A stretch of DNA of 51,234 bases from Ruminococcus sp. (GCA_017404665.1 JAFRBX010000012.1:1-51234); one strand, 5' to 3'. Numbered from the stretch's first letter, positions 8,603 through 17,710 are shown. Notes: generated from the sequence alone by a model not told the origin. A program made the numbers and translations.

Positions 8603-9676
8603 TCAATCTTCTTCTAAAATGGCGACCGCTCTGCGGATGCCCTCCTTCAGGTCGACCCTCGGCTCCCAGCCGATGGAGCGGATGCGCTTGTTGTCCATGA
8701 TTTCGGGAGTCGGAGCATCCGGCGAGGGCTCGGGCATGACCTCGTCCTCGGGGTTCGCGAACGCGAGCTTCATATTGCGCTCGGGGAACACCTCGCATGC
8801 CGCCTGCGCAAAGCCGCGGATGGTGGTGTTGGATGCTTCGTTAGAGATATTGTACGGCACACAGTTCTCGCCGTCGAGCAGCACGTGCAGCATGGCGGTC
8901 ACGGTGTCAGTCACATAGCAGAAGGAGCGGTTGGTCGCGCCGTTGCTCTTTAACAAGATGCTCTCTCCGCGGACGATATTTGCGATGAACTGCGCCCATA
9001 CGCGGTCGTCATCAAGCCTGCTCGCGCCGAAGATATAGCTCGGACGCACAATGCGGATATTCATCCCGTACTGCTTTGAGTAGCTCGCCGCCAGCGTTTC
9101 CGCCGCGCGCTTGCCGATCGCGTAGCAGCTCTTGTACGAGGTAAAGTCGACATAACCGTTGTCGTCCTCCTCGATATACGGCTTTCCGGTGTGCAGCGTA
9201 CCGTAAACTTTTAAAGAGGAGACGATAAGAGAAGCTTCGCTGCCGCTTTCTCTTGCAAAGTTCAGCGCGTTCTCGGTGCCGCTGAGGTTGGCGCTGATGG
9301 TGCCTACGGGATCGCGCTCGAATTCGATGTTGCTCGCCTGCGAAGCGGCATGAATCACAAAGTCGGCACGCTCCGCCTTGATCGGCTCGGTGATATCCTG
9401 TACGATCAGCTCGACGTCGTCACGCTCCAGAAGCCTGCCGAATTTTTTCTTCGCGAAATCGCCGAAGCGCTCCAGCGCCAGCACCTTGATGTTGTCGCCG
9501 GTAAGGTCGTTATGCAGCAGGATGCCGCAGGTCATATAGTAGCCGATGAAGCCGCCTGCGCCGGTCAGCAGCAGGGTTTTGCCTTTCAGCTTGTCCCATG
9601 AGATCGGGGCGTTCGCGATATCCAAAAGATTGGTATAGATACTTTTCTTGACGCAGTCTTTCACTTTATAAGCCAT
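8603..9676 (-). CDS. NAD-dependent epimerase/dehydratase (extended SDR)
   Basis: 357 residues. Rossmann motif TGAGGFIG at 38-45, catalytic Ser153/154 in SSLKVYG and the YxxxK pair Tyr185/Lys189 in SCYAIGKRA, so the active site is intact. The overall pattern resembles UDP-glucuronate decarboxylase or dTDP-glucose 4,6-dehydratase-type enzymes. It overlaps the upstream cytidylyltransferase gene by 11 nt and ends 9 nt before the glycerophosphotransferase. In known ribitol teichoic acid operons the partner of the cytidylyltransferase is an alcohol dehydrogenase (TarJ) or a classical SDR; here an extended nucleotide-sugar SDR takes that place, so it may act on a CDP-linked sugar. That step is inference. 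Confidence 0.85.
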   Translation of the reverse strand: MAYKVKDCVKKSIYTNLLDIANAPISWDKLKGKTLLLTGAGGFIGYYMTCGILLHNDLTGDNIKVLALERFGDFAKKKFGRLLERDDVELIVQDITEPIKAERADFVIHAASQASNIEFERDPVGTISANLSGTENALNFARESGSEASLIVSSLKVYGTLHTGKPYIEEDDNGYVDFTSYKSCYAIGKRAAETLAASYSKQYGMNIRIVRPSYIFGASRLDDDRVWAQFIANIVRGESILLKSNGATNRSFCYVTDTVTAMLHVLLDGENCVPYNISNEASNTTIRGFAQAACEVFPERNMKLAFANPEDEVMPEPSPDAPTPEIMDNKRIRSIGWEPRVDLKEGIRRAVAILEED

Positions 9677-10406
9677 ACGCTAATTCCTCCTTGGCGAATT
9701 TCTTGTAATTCTCATAGTAATACTGCGCGCGCAGCGTGGCAAGATCCTCAGGCGTGGTCACCTTGATGTTAAAGCGCTCGCCGAGAAAGATATGCACCGG
9801 CTCACCCAGCTCGATAAACAGCTCGCTGGAGGATACGGGCTCTAATATACCGCGCTTATACGCCTGATCATGCGCCCAGAGGATGCGTTCCATGGTATAG
9901 CCCTGCGGCGCCTGCGTGATGTACATCGTCGAGCGCTGATAGCTCTTTTGGCAGGTCTTGCCGTCCTCGCTGTACAACAGCGAGTCGATCGACGGGGTCA
10001 CGGGCACGGCGGTCTTATATTTCTTGGTCTCTAAGATGCAGTCGGTGATCAGCTTTTCCGACAGCATCGGGCGAACGCCGTCGCAGATCAGGATGATATC
10101 TTCGGGATCGCGGGAGAATTCATGCGTCGCCACCACGCCGTTGTGGATGGAACCGAAGCCGTTTTCGCCGCCGGGTACAATGGCTTTGACCTTCTGCACG
10201 TTGAAATCATCGATCAGCTTTTCCAGATGGGGGATCCAGTCCTCCTTGCAGGCGACCACGATATGGTCGACCATCGCATGGCGCGCAAAATGCTCCATCG
10301 TGTGGATAATGATAGGCTTGCCGCCCACCTCTAAAAACTGCTTAGGCAAATCGACGGACTTCATACGCGCGCCGATACCGCCCGCAAATAACATCGCTGT
10401 GATCAT
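9666..10406 (-). CDS. IspD/TarI family cytidylyltransferase
   Basis: 246 residues. N-terminal nucleotide-binding signature LFAGGIGARMKSVDLPKQFL and the second block ICDGVRPML are those of 4-diphosphocytidyl-methylerythritol/ribitol-5-phosphate cytidylyltransferases. It uses CTP to make a CDP-alcohol. Context with a TagF-type transferase favours TarI-like ribitol- or other polyol-phosphate activation over isoprenoid IspD. ATG follows AAGGAAAGG. It is first in the operon and is preceded by a good promoter at 10518-10546 and a leader that carries a palindromic repeat. Confidence 0.85.
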   Translation of the reverse strand: MITAMLFAGGIGARMKSVDLPKQFLEVGGKPIIIHTMEHFARHAMVDHIVVACKEDWIPHLEKLIDDFNVQKVKAIVPGGENGFGSIHNGVVATHEFSRDPEDIILICDGVRPMLSEKLITDCILETKKYKTAVPVTPSIDSLLYSEDGKTCQKSYQRSTMYITQAPQGYTMERILWAHDQAYKRGILEPVSSSELFIELGEPVHIFLGERFNIKVTTPEDLATLRAQYYYENYKKFAKEELAYGL

Positions 10407-10432
10407 AGCTGTTTTCCTTTCCTTATCAAACG

Positions 10433-10477
10433 GTCATTGCGTACGCTCGCCCCGAAAGGGCAGGTGTGGCAATCTCC
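10433..10477. repeat. Palindromic repeat, family A copy 1
   Basis: Begins GTCATTGCG and ends GTGGCAATCTCC, with an inner GCCC-cgaa-GGGC hairpin. It lies in the 5' leader of the cytidylyltransferase operon. One of seven related elements between 10.4 and 32.5 kb. Confidence 0.75.
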
Positions 10478-10517
10478 ACCGAATTATATAACTCAGAGGG
10501 CATAGATATACATGGTT

Positions 10518-10546
10518 ATTTTACCATCTGCGATCAGCGTTGTCAA
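10518..10546 (-). promoter_or_regulatory. Sigma-A promoter of the CDP-polyol operon
   Basis: On the minus strand TTGACA (10541-10546), a 17-bp spacer and TAAAAT (10518-10523). It sits directly behind the mntP terminator hairpin and reads into the cytidylyltransferase gene about 110 nt away. Confidence 0.8.
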
Positions 10547-10551
10547 CAGAT

Positions 10552-10573
10552 AAGCCGCCCCTCGGGGCGGCTT
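10552..10573 (-). terminator. Hairpin terminator after mntP
   Basis: A 9-10-bp GC-rich stem (AAGCCGCCC / GGGCGGCTT) with a tight loop, 12 nt after the mntP stop. The T-run on the minus strand is weak, so efficiency is uncertain. Confidence 0.65.
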
Positions 10574-10584
10574 AAAAATAAACA

Positions 10585-11157
10585 TTATGTAAAGAATACA
10601 TTTTTGACAAATATCTCGATCCCGATGCCGATCAGGATGACGCCGCCGACCACCTCGGCACGCTTGAAGATCTTGCCGAATCGCTTGCCGATCCACAGAC
10701 CCGCGATACATATGAAAAACGTCACGGCGCCGATGATCAGCGACGCCGCCAGCGCCCGCTTCACCCCGTATCCGGCGATCGTGAAGCCGACAGACAGCGC
10801 GTCGATCGAGGTTGCGATACCCTGCAGCAGCAGCACCGGAGCGGTCAGGCGGCGGGCTTCCTCCTCCTTGCCATTGAGGCACTCGACGATCATCTTGATA
10901 CCGACGAACAGGAGAAGTCCCAGCGCGATATAGGGGATGAACCTTTCAAACACATGAAACCAGCCGACCACTGTGGTAACGAGAAACCAGCCGATCATCG
11001 GCATCATGAACTGAAAGAGCCCATAGGTCCCCGCTACGGCGGCACACTTATACGAACGCATTTTCGGCTCTGAGAGACCGTTCGCGATCGACACCGAAAA
11101 AGCGTCCATCGCCAAACCTACGCCCAATAGGATAGAATTAAAGATAAATAACCACAT
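10585..11157 (-). CDS. mntP: Manganese efflux pump MntP
   Basis: 190 residues from ATG 11157, which has CAGGTGAA 8 nt upstream; longer starts would run into the preceding gene. Six hydrophobic segments and the two internal family motifs, AMDAFSVSIANG near the N-terminus and SIDALSVGFTI in the second half, with the paired aspartates expected for Mn(II) export. Length matches the family (about 185-190). It is the last gene of the bioY operon, 8 nt after the DUF1284 gene. Confidence 0.92.
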   Translation of the reverse strand: MWLFIFNSILLGVGLAMDAFSVSIANGLSEPKMRSYKCAAVAGTYGLFQFMMPMIGWFLVTTVVGWFHVFERFIPYIALGLLLFVGIKMIVECLNGKEEEARRLTAPVLLLQGIATSIDALSVGFTIAGYGVKRALAASLIIGAVTFFICIAGLWIGKRFGKIFKRAEVVGGVILIGIGIEIFVKNVFFT

Positions 11158-11165
11158 AGAATATT

Positions 11166-11540
11166 TCACCTGTTGCAGATCATCAGCCATTGGCAGCCGC
11201 GGCATACCCCGGACAGCTTGGAACACCCGATGATTCTATCATATGCGCGGGCGGATAATTCATGCCACCGCAGGGTGTCGCCGAAGCGCAGCCCCAAGAG
11301 CGCGAGCGTTCTTTCATCGATCGCCGACGCTTTACCGTCTGTCTCGCAAACGCCGCCGAGATTGTGCGGGCATTTCTCACACAGCACATCACAGCCATCG
11401 CAGAGCATAACAGCGGGATCGCTGCTTTGCAAAGCTCCTATGACCGCACGCATATGGCTGACAAATTCTTCGCTGTAGCCTTTGCCCTCAAAAAACTGTA
11501 TACACAGTGCGTGGTGAGGGCGCAGATAAACCTGACTCAA
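11166..11540 (-). CDS. DUF1284 family cysteine-rich protein
   Basis: 124 residues. Opens with LRPHHALCIQFFEGKGYS, the signature of DUF1284, and carries a dense cysteine set (CDGCDVLCEKCPHN, then CRGCQWLMIC) suited to an iron-sulfur or zinc site. Its start overlaps the bioY stop by 4 nt (ATGA), so the two are translationally coupled. The family has no established function; the link to a biotin importer and a manganese exporter gives no clear clue. Confidence 0.85.
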   Translation of the reverse strand: MSQVYLRPHHALCIQFFEGKGYSEEFVSHMRAVIGALQSSDPAVMLCDGCDVLCEKCPHNLGGVCETDGKASAIDERTLALLGLRFGDTLRWHELSARAYDRIIGCSKLSGVCRGCQWLMICNR

Positions 11541-12097
11541 AGGGCGATCACCTTCGACAGACGGTTCGAAAGGATCATCGCCAGCGCGATCTTCACACCG
11601 TCAGGGATCAGGAACGGCGCCACGCACAGCATGAGCGATTCGCCGAGGTTCATGCCCGTCACGACCATAAACCAGACGGTGCCGATCATATAGCATACAA
11701 GTACGCCGAGCAACATAGAGACCGTCAGCGGCAGAGCCTTTCTTTGCCACTGATCTGCGGCGATACCGATGATCAGCGCACAGGGGATGAAGCCGATGAT
11801 ATAGCCGCCTGTCGGACCGGCTAGGATCCCGACGCCGCCGGACATCCCCGCGAACACAGGTACGCCTACCGCACCGAGCAGTACATAGACAAACACGCTC
11901 AGCGTCCCGCGCTTCCAGCCCAGCATCGCTGCGGATAGGCACACGGCGAAGGTCTGCAGCGTGATCGGCACCTCGCCGATAGGGATGCTCAGGATGGAAC
12001 ACACCGCGATCAGCGCCGCGAACATGGCGGTAAAGACCATATCCTTTACCGCGGTCTTTGAACGGTTTTTCTCTTTGTCATGGAAATATGCGGACAT
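11537..12097 (-). CDS. bioY: Biotin transporter substrate-binding component BioY
   Basis: 186 residues, six membrane segments. The block GPTGGYIIGFIPCALIIG and the N-terminal IPIGEVPITLQTFAV are those of BioY, the S-component that binds biotin and docks on the ECF energy-coupling module; no ecfA or ecfT genes are nearby, as expected for shared modules. ATG follows AGAGGT. It heads a three-gene operon with the DUF1284 gene and mntP. I looked for a BirA operator over the promoter and saw none. Confidence 0.93.
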   Translation of the reverse strand: MSAYFHDKEKNRSKTAVKDMVFTAMFAALIAVCSILSIPIGEVPITLQTFAVCLSAAMLGWKRGTLSVFVYVLLGAVGVPVFAGMSGGVGILAGPTGGYIIGFIPCALIIGIAADQWQRKALPLTVSMLLGVLVCYMIGTVWFMVVTGMNLGESLMLCVAPFLIPDGVKIALAMILSNRLSKVIAL

Positions 12098-12127
12098 CGT
12101 TAAACCTCTTTTCTGAATATCAACACG

Positions 12128-12156
12128 ATTATACTACCAACTGCCGGACAAGTCAA
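12128..12156 (-). promoter_or_regulatory. Sigma-A promoter of the bioY operon
   Basis: Minus strand TTGACT (12151-12156), 17-bp spacer, consensus TATAAT (12128-12133), about 30 nt before the bioY start codon. Confidence 0.85.
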
Positions 12157-12304
12157 TGATGCGCCTATCCGAGACGTCGGGCTTGACTGAATTTGACCGA
12201 CTTTTGTGTATTATGAATAGAAACAGTCTCAAAAAATAGGTAATTGGCGAATTGCCTTTTCTCACATTCTATGTTATTATTTATAATGTATAAAAATATC
12301 AAAT

Positions 12305-12334
12305 GGTTAACAGCAGTTTTTTCACAGTTTAACC
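12305..12334. promoter_or_regulatory. Imperfect dyad upstream of the alpha-galactoside locus
   Basis: GGTTAA and TTTAACC face each other over 17 nt, just before the GGAGG of the next gene and downstream of an AT-rich stretch with TATAAT near 12281. A possible operator; weak. Confidence 0.3.
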
Positions 12335-12351
12335 ACACAAGGAGGCTCGCG

Positions 12352-13818
12352 ATGGAAGATAGAAGCAAAATCATCTTCGGGAACCGGATCAACGCCAAGG
12401 ACTATAAAAAGGCGCTGAGCTCGAAGAAAAAGTATCTGAAAAAATACGGCGACGACTCGGGGAAGGCATACGCCGCGAAGCTGGTCGAAAACGCCACGCT
12501 CAGCGAACCGCTCGGCGTGCTGGATATCCGCGTAAACGAGGGCGAGGGCGAGATTCCCTTCGACCGTGACAAGGGTATCATCGTCGGCAACATCCGCATG
12601 GGCTTCGGTCACTACCGAATCTCTATCGCCATGGCGAGCGCGGCTCACGCACTGGGCTACACGCCCTACTGGATGGACCTGAACTCTTACAAGGACACCA
12701 CCTGCACCAAGGTCATCGGCGCGCAGAACGATCTGTACAGCCTCGGCTCGCGCCTGAGCCAAAAGAGCAAGCTATTCAACAAAATCGTATGGGAGCCGAT
12801 GAACTATGAGGGCTTCCGGCAGCTTTCCTACAACGCTTCTGACCAGAAGAACGCAGAGCTGATGGCTCCCGTGTTCCGCAGCGTGCCGAAGGATATCCCG
12901 CTGATCGGCACCCATGTATGGCCCGCGCAGGCGGCGCTGCACGCGGGGATGAAGCACGTCGTCAACGCCATTCCCGACAACTGGCCGATGGCGCTGCACC
13001 TTGCCGAGGGTGCGACCCACACCATCCAGACCCACCAGAGCTACATGGGCTACCGCATCCTCAACGGCTTTGCAAAGAAAAAGGTGCTCAATCCCATGCC
13101 GGCAAAGGATCTGGTTTATACCGGTCACTATATCGACCACGAGCTGGTTGCGAATCTCGAAAAGGACTGTGACGCGAGATTACAGCGCAAGCAGAACGGC
13201 GAGCCAATGCGCTTTCTGCTGACCATCGGCGGCGCAGGCGCGCAGAGAGAGCTGTTCGCGGCGGTCATCAAATACCTGCTCCCCGCCGTCAGGGAGAAAA
13301 AAGCCGCGCTCTATGTCAACGTCGGCGACTACAAGGCGGTATGGGAGGAGCTCGTCAGAGATATCCCGGGGCTTGACGCCGTCAGTTCCACCCATTTCAA
13401 CGACTGGACGGACACCAACGCCTTTGCGCAGAGCGCGATCGACGGCGCTGTCGAAGGCGTGCATGCCTTCTGGCACGAGAACATCTTCGAGGCGGTTTAC
13501 TGTACTAACCTTTTGATGCGCTCGGCGGACGTTCTGCTGACCAAGCCCAGCGAGCTTGCCTTCTATCCCATCCCCAAGCTCTTCCTGAAGCGCATCGGCG
13601 GTCACGAGAAGTGGGGCGCGATCCACTCCGCCGAAATGGGCGACGGCACCCTCGAATGTGAGGATATTCCGCACACCTTACAGATGGTCAGTCTATTCCT
13701 GAATGAGGATGCGACGCTTGAGTACATGTGCGGCCGCATCAAGGCAAACAAGCTCGCCGGACTCTATGACGGCGCGTATGAGGTCGTCAAGCTCGCGATG
13801 GCAAAGAAAACAAAATAG
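12352..13818 (+). CDS. Uncharacterised GT-B-like glycosyltransferase/phosphorylase-type protein
   Basis: 488 residues from ATG 12352, set by GGAGG 6 nt upstream; an in-frame TTG/ATG extension upstream lies in AT-rich non-coding sequence. No signal peptide or membrane segment. The N-terminal glycine/histidine loop GNIRMGFGHYR (79-89) and the later TIGGAGAQ block resemble the nucleotide-sugar binding folds of MurG/MGDG-synthase-like GT-B enzymes, but I cannot name a family with a known reaction. A long conserved-looking C-terminal part includes TKPSELAFYPIPKL, reminiscent of GT-B donor-site TKPGG motifs. It is the first gene before a sugar symporter and a GH36 alpha-galactosidase, so it probably handles a galactoside or a product of it. 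Function is open. Confidence 0.7.
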   Translation: MEDRSKIIFGNRINAKDYKKALSSKKKYLKKYGDDSGKAYAAKLVENATLSEPLGVLDIRVNEGEGEIPFDRDKGIIVGNIRMGFGHYRISIAMASAAHALGYTPYWMDLNSYKDTTCTKVIGAQNDLYSLGSRLSQKSKLFNKIVWEPMNYEGFRQLSYNASDQKNAELMAPVFRSVPKDIPLIGTHVWPAQAALHAGMKHVVNAIPDNWPMALHLAEGATHTIQTHQSYMGYRILNGFAKKKVLNPMPAKDLVYTGHYIDHELVANLEKDCDARLQRKQNGEPMRFLLTIGGAGAQRELFAAVIKYLLPAVREKKAALYVNVGDYKAVWEELVRDIPGLDAVSSTHFNDWTDTNAFAQSAIDGAVEGVHAFWHENIFEAVYCTNLLMRSADVLLTKPSELAFYPIPKLFLKRIGGHEKWGAIHSAEMGDGTLECEDIPHTLQMVSLFLNEDATLEYMCGRIKANKLAGLYDGAYEVVKLAMAKKTK

Positions 13819-13822
13819 TGCT

Positions 13823-13926
13823 GTCATTCCGAGGAGGGTCAAAGACCCGACGTGGGAATCCCACAAAGAGGAGAACAGCTTTTATATCAAGGGGATTGCC
13901 ACGTCGCTGGCGCTCCTCGCAATGAC
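13823..13926. repeat. Palindromic repeat, family A copy 2 (compound)
   Basis: Starts GTCATTCCGAGG and ends CTCCTCGCAATGAC, with an internal GATTGCCACGTC block and a CGTGGGAATCCCAC hairpin. It fills almost the whole gap between the GT-B-like gene and the symporter gene and would be in their joint transcript. Confidence 0.75.
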
Positions 13927-13946
13927 GATCAATAATGGAGGAAATC

Positions 13947-15347
13947 ATGAAACGTTTATCTAAAAGACAAATGAGAATCTTCGCGGTGGGTCAGCTCGGC
14001 TGGTCGACTCTCAGCGGCATTATCAGCGCGTGGTTCGTCACCTTCTACCTGCCCACACAGGTCGACATCGACGGCGGCGCGATACAGTACATCGTACCCG
14101 GTCTGGTGATCGGCGGCTTTCTGACCGTGCTGGGTCTGATTACCGCCCTGTCCAGAATTTTTGACGCGGTCACCGACCCGTGGATCGCTTCGCTGTCCGA
14201 CCGCAGCAAGAATCCGCGCGGCAGACGCATCCCCTTCATGCAGTACGCGGCGATCCCTCTGTCTGTTGTCACCGTTCTGCTGTTCTGCGCACCGGTCAAC
14301 ATGATCAGCGGCTGGAACGTTGCGTGGATCTCGGTCTTCATCGTGCTGTTCTACCTGTTCATGACCATGTACTGCACGCCGTACAACGCCCTGATTTCAG
14401 AATTCGGCAAAACACAGGATGACCGCATGTATATCTCCACCGCGATCTCCCTGACCTTCTTCGCGGGCACCATGCTCGCTTATACGCCGTTCGTTTTCGC
14501 GGGCATGCTGCGCGGCAGCGTGGGCTTTGCGTGGAGCTACCGCATCTGCTTCATCGTGCTGGCGGTCATCTCCTGCATCTGCATGCTGATCCCCACCTTC
14601 TTCCTCAAGGAAAAGGAGTTTGTCGACACCAAGCCCTCAGAGGTCAACATGCTCAAATCCCTCGGGGCGACCTTCAAAAACAAAAACTTCCGCACCTTCG
14701 TCGGCTCCGACATCATGTACTGGGTCGGACTGACCCTGTTCCAGACGGGTCTGCCGTTCTTCGTCAAAGTTTCCATGAAGCTGGACGAGAGCTTCACCAT
14801 GTACTTCCTCGGCGGCATGACGGTTCTTTCCGCATGCTTCTACCCCTTTGTATCCAAGCTGGTCAAAAAGTTCGGCAAGAAGAAGCTGGTCATCACCGGC
14901 TTTTTGGGACTGGCGCTCGCCTATGTGATCGCGGGTCTGATCGGTATCATCGGCGTCACCGTGATCCCCGGCGTAGTCTACGGCGTGCTGATCTGCCTGA
15001 TCGCAGCGTTCCCGATGGCGCTCTTGGGCATTATCCCGCAGAGTATCGTCGCGGACGTTGCCGAGGCTGACGGCTACGAGACCGGCGAGAACCGCGAGGG
15101 CATGTTCTTCGCGGCGCGTACCTTCGCCATGAAGTTCGGTCAGTCGCTCGCGATGCTGGTGTTCACTTCGCTGGCGATCATCGGCACCACCCAGAACGAA
15201 AGCTCCAACGATATCACCGCCTCCGTCACCGGCATGATATTAGTCGGCTTTGTCGCGGTCGCATTCTGCACGCTGGGCGCGATCCTGCTGGGCTTCTATA
15301 ACGAGAAGAAGATCATGGCGACCATCGAAAAGAACAAACAGCAATAA
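13947..15347 (+). CDS. GPH-family sugar:cation symporter (MelB-like MFS)
   Basis: 466 residues with twelve hydrophobic segments. The loop SRIFDAVTDPWIASLSDRS and the following NPRGRRIPFM are the classic glycoside-pentoside-hexuronide symporter signature (MelB loop 2-3). ATG 13947 is preceded by GGAGG with 5-nt spacing; an ATG 12 nt earlier is part of that site. The alpha-galactosidase gene begins 11 nt downstream, so melibiose-, raffinose- or galactoside-type uptake is likely, with cleavage inside the cell. Confidence 0.92.
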   Translation: MKRLSKRQMRIFAVGQLGWSTLSGIISAWFVTFYLPTQVDIDGGAIQYIVPGLVIGGFLTVLGLITALSRIFDAVTDPWIASLSDRSKNPRGRRIPFMQYAAIPLSVVTVLLFCAPVNMISGWNVAWISVFIVLFYLFMTMYCTPYNALISEFGKTQDDRMYISTAISLTFFAGTMLAYTPFVFAGMLRGSVGFAWSYRICFIVLAVISCICMLIPTFFLKEKEFVDTKPSEVNMLKSLGATFKNKNFRTFVGSDIMYWVGLTLFQTGLPFFVKVSMKLDESFTMYFLGGMTVLSACFYPFVSKLVKKFGKKKLVITGFLGLALAYVIAGLIGIIGVTVIPGVVYGVLICLIAAFPMALLGIIPQSIVADVAEADGYETGENREGMFFAARTFAMKFGQSLAMLVFTSLAIIGTTQNESSNDITASVTGMILVGFVAVAFCTLGAILLGFYNEKKIMATIEKNKQQ

Positions 15348-15358
15348 GGTGATTCATT

Positions 15359-17710
15359 ATGATCAAACAACTGACCGGCGGGCAGGACGCTTTCCTCCTG
15401 CTCACCGACAACACCGCCTACGCGTTTATGATAGAGCCCTCGGGACATCCCGAGCATCTATACTACGGCTCCAAGATCGAAGCCGATGCACTTGACGAGC
15501 TGTTCGCGCTCCGTCAAAAGCGCGAATTCGAGCCCGGCAACGTCATTGTCTATTCCGAGGAGCATAACACCACCTCCCTCGAGGATATCTGTCTCGAATT
15601 TTCGGGCGAAGGTCACGGCGACGTCCGCGAGCCTTTCATCGAGCTTGTCCGCGCAAACGGCTCCCGCACAACGGATTTTCAGTATAAAAGCTATGAGATC
15701 ACCGACGTAAAACCCGAATTCGACTCCCTTCCCGGCTCTTACAGCAAGGACGGCAGGGTCGAGCACCTATGCCTGACCTTCGAAGAGGACGGCATGATCC
15801 TCGAACTGCACTACTATGTCTATCCCGCGTGCGACGTCATCACCCGCTCCGCGAAGTTCTTTAATAACAGCGAAGAAGAGATCCGGCTCGAACGTCTGCT
15901 CTCCACTCAGCTCGATCTTCCCGACAACGGCTGGGCGGTCACCTCTTTCCACGGCGCGTGGGCGCGGGAAATGGACAAGAGCACTGTTATCCCCGACCGC
16001 GGCAAGTACATCATCGAAAGCCGAACGGGATGTTCCTCCAACCGAACCAACCCCTTCTTCATGCTCCACCGTCCCGACACGGACGAGAACATCGGCGCCG
16101 TCTACGGCTTCAACCTCATTTACAGCGGCAACCACTATGCCTGCGCGCAGGTCAGCGCGTTTTTCAAGACCCGCGTCGTTCAGGGCGTGAATCCCTCCGG
16201 CTTCCGCTATATTCTGGAGCCTGGCGAGACCTTTGAAGCACCCGAGGCGGTCATGACCTACTCTGATCACGGCTTCGGAGGACAGACCCGCAACATGCAC
16301 CGCTTTGTCCGCAATCACATCCTGCGCGGCGAGTGGGGCAGCAAGGAGCGTCCCGTTCTCCTCAACTCATGGGAGGCGTCCTATTTCAATATCAGCGAAA
16401 ACAATCTCGTGTCGCTTGCCAAGGCAGGCCGCGACCTCGGCGTCGAGCTGTTCGTTATGGATGACGGCTGGTTCGGCGACCGCAGCGACGACTTCCGTGC
16501 CTTAGGCGACTGGGACTATAATCCCAAGAAGCTCCCCGGCGGACTCAGCCGGCTCTCCAAAAAGGTCACCGACCTGGGTATCGGTTTCGGTCTGTGGGTC
16601 GAGCCTGAAATGATCAACGTCAATTCGCGCCTGTACGAGGCGCACCCCGACTGGGCAATGGCGATCGAGGGCAAGCTCCACAGCGAGGGCCGTCACCAGC
16701 GCATCCTCGACCTGAGCAATCCGGCAGTCTCTGATTGGATGATCGACAAAATGAGCGAGGTCTTTTCCTCAGGCAGCATCACCTACGTCAAGTGGGACAT
16801 GAACCGTATTTTCTCCGACGTCTACTCCCCCTATCTGCCCCCGAAGCGTCAGGGCGAGACCGCTCACCGCTACATGCTCGGTCTGTACAAGGTGATGAAG
16901 GCGCTGACCGAGCGCTTCCCGCACATTCTCTTTGAAGGCTGCGCCTCAGGCGGCTGCCGCTTTGATCTCGGCATCCTTTCTTACTTCCCGCAGATTTGGG
17001 GCAGCGACAACACTGACGCCCTCTGCCGCTCTCATATCCAGGAGGGCTACAGCTACGGCTATCCGCAATGCTGTATCGGCGCGCACGTTTCCGCCTGTCC
17101 GAACCACCAGACGCTCCGCACCACTCCGCTTGAGACCCGCTTCAACATTGCCGCCTTCGGCGCGCTGGGCTATGAGCTGAACGCGGGCGATATGACCGCC
17201 GAGGACAAGGAGCACACCCGCCTGCAGATTACGCTCTACAAGGTATGGCGCGACGTCCTGCAATACGGCGATTTCTATCGTATCCGTACAGGAGGAAACC
17301 ATCATGAATGGATCGCCGTCAGCGAGGATAAAAGCCGCGCCGTCGGTATGCTCATGCAGGAGCTGGTTCAGCCCGATCTGCAATCCCACCGCTTTGTCTG
17401 CATGGGACTCGACCCCGACCGTACCTACCGCTTCCATAACATCTCGGGCAAGGTCAATATCAAGCTCTTCGGCTCGCTGATTAACACGATGACCCCGATC
17501 CATGTCCGTCAGGACGGCATCCTGCACAACCTGATCGCCCGCTTTGTCAAGATGGGCGGCGAGGTGGAGGACTACACCGCCAAGGGCTCGGTTTTGATGG
17601 GCGCGGGTGTAGCGCTGCGGCAGCAATTCTCAGGCACCGGCTACAACGAAAGCGTCCGCCTCTTCCCCGATTTCGCTTCCCGGATGTATTTCATCGAAGC
17701 GATCGATTGA
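15359..17710 (+). CDS. Alpha-galactosidase, glycoside hydrolase family 36
   Basis: 783 residues, slightly longer than usual GH36 enzymes (about 730). The nucleophile Asp480 lies in KWDMNR and the acid/base Asp550 in WGSDNTDA; ELFVMDDGWFG, LWVEPEMINVNS and CASGGCRFDLG complete the active-site frame. No signal peptide, so cytoplasmic, consistent with the symporter directly upstream. It releases terminal alpha-galactose from oligosaccharides such as melibiose and raffinose. The RBS (AAGGTG) begins at the symporter stop, implying coupling. Confidence 0.95.
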   Translation: MIKQLTGGQDAFLLLTDNTAYAFMIEPSGHPEHLYYGSKIEADALDELFALRQKREFEPGNVIVYSEEHNTTSLEDICLEFSGEGHGDVREPFIELVRANGSRTTDFQYKSYEITDVKPEFDSLPGSYSKDGRVEHLCLTFEEDGMILELHYYVYPACDVITRSAKFFNNSEEEIRLERLLSTQLDLPDNGWAVTSFHGAWAREMDKSTVIPDRGKYIIESRTGCSSNRTNPFFMLHRPDTDENIGAVYGFNLIYSGNHYACAQVSAFFKTRVVQGVNPSGFRYILEPGETFEAPEAVMTYSDHGFGGQTRNMHRFVRNHILRGEWGSKERPVLLNSWEASYFNISENNLVSLAKAGRDLGVELFVMDDGWFGDRSDDFRALGDWDYNPKKLPGGLSRLSKKVTDLGIGFGLWVEPEMINVNSRLYEAHPDWAMAIEGKLHSEGRHQRILDLSNPAVSDWMIDKMSEVFSSGSITYVKWDMNRIFSDVYSPYLPPKRQGETAHRYMLGLYKVMKALTERFPHILFEGCASGGCRFDLGILSYFPQIWGSDNTDALCRSHIQEGYSYGYPQCCIGAHVSACPNHQTLRTTPLETRFNIAAFGALGYELNAGDMTAEDKEHTRLQITLYKVWRDVLQYGDFYRIRTGGNHHEWIAVSEDKSRAVGMLMQELVQPDLQSHRFVCMGLDPDRTYRFHNISGKVNIKLFGSLINTMTPIHVRQDGILHNLIARFVKMGGEVEDYTAKGSVLMGAGVALRQQFSGTGYNESVRLFPDFASRMYFIEAID

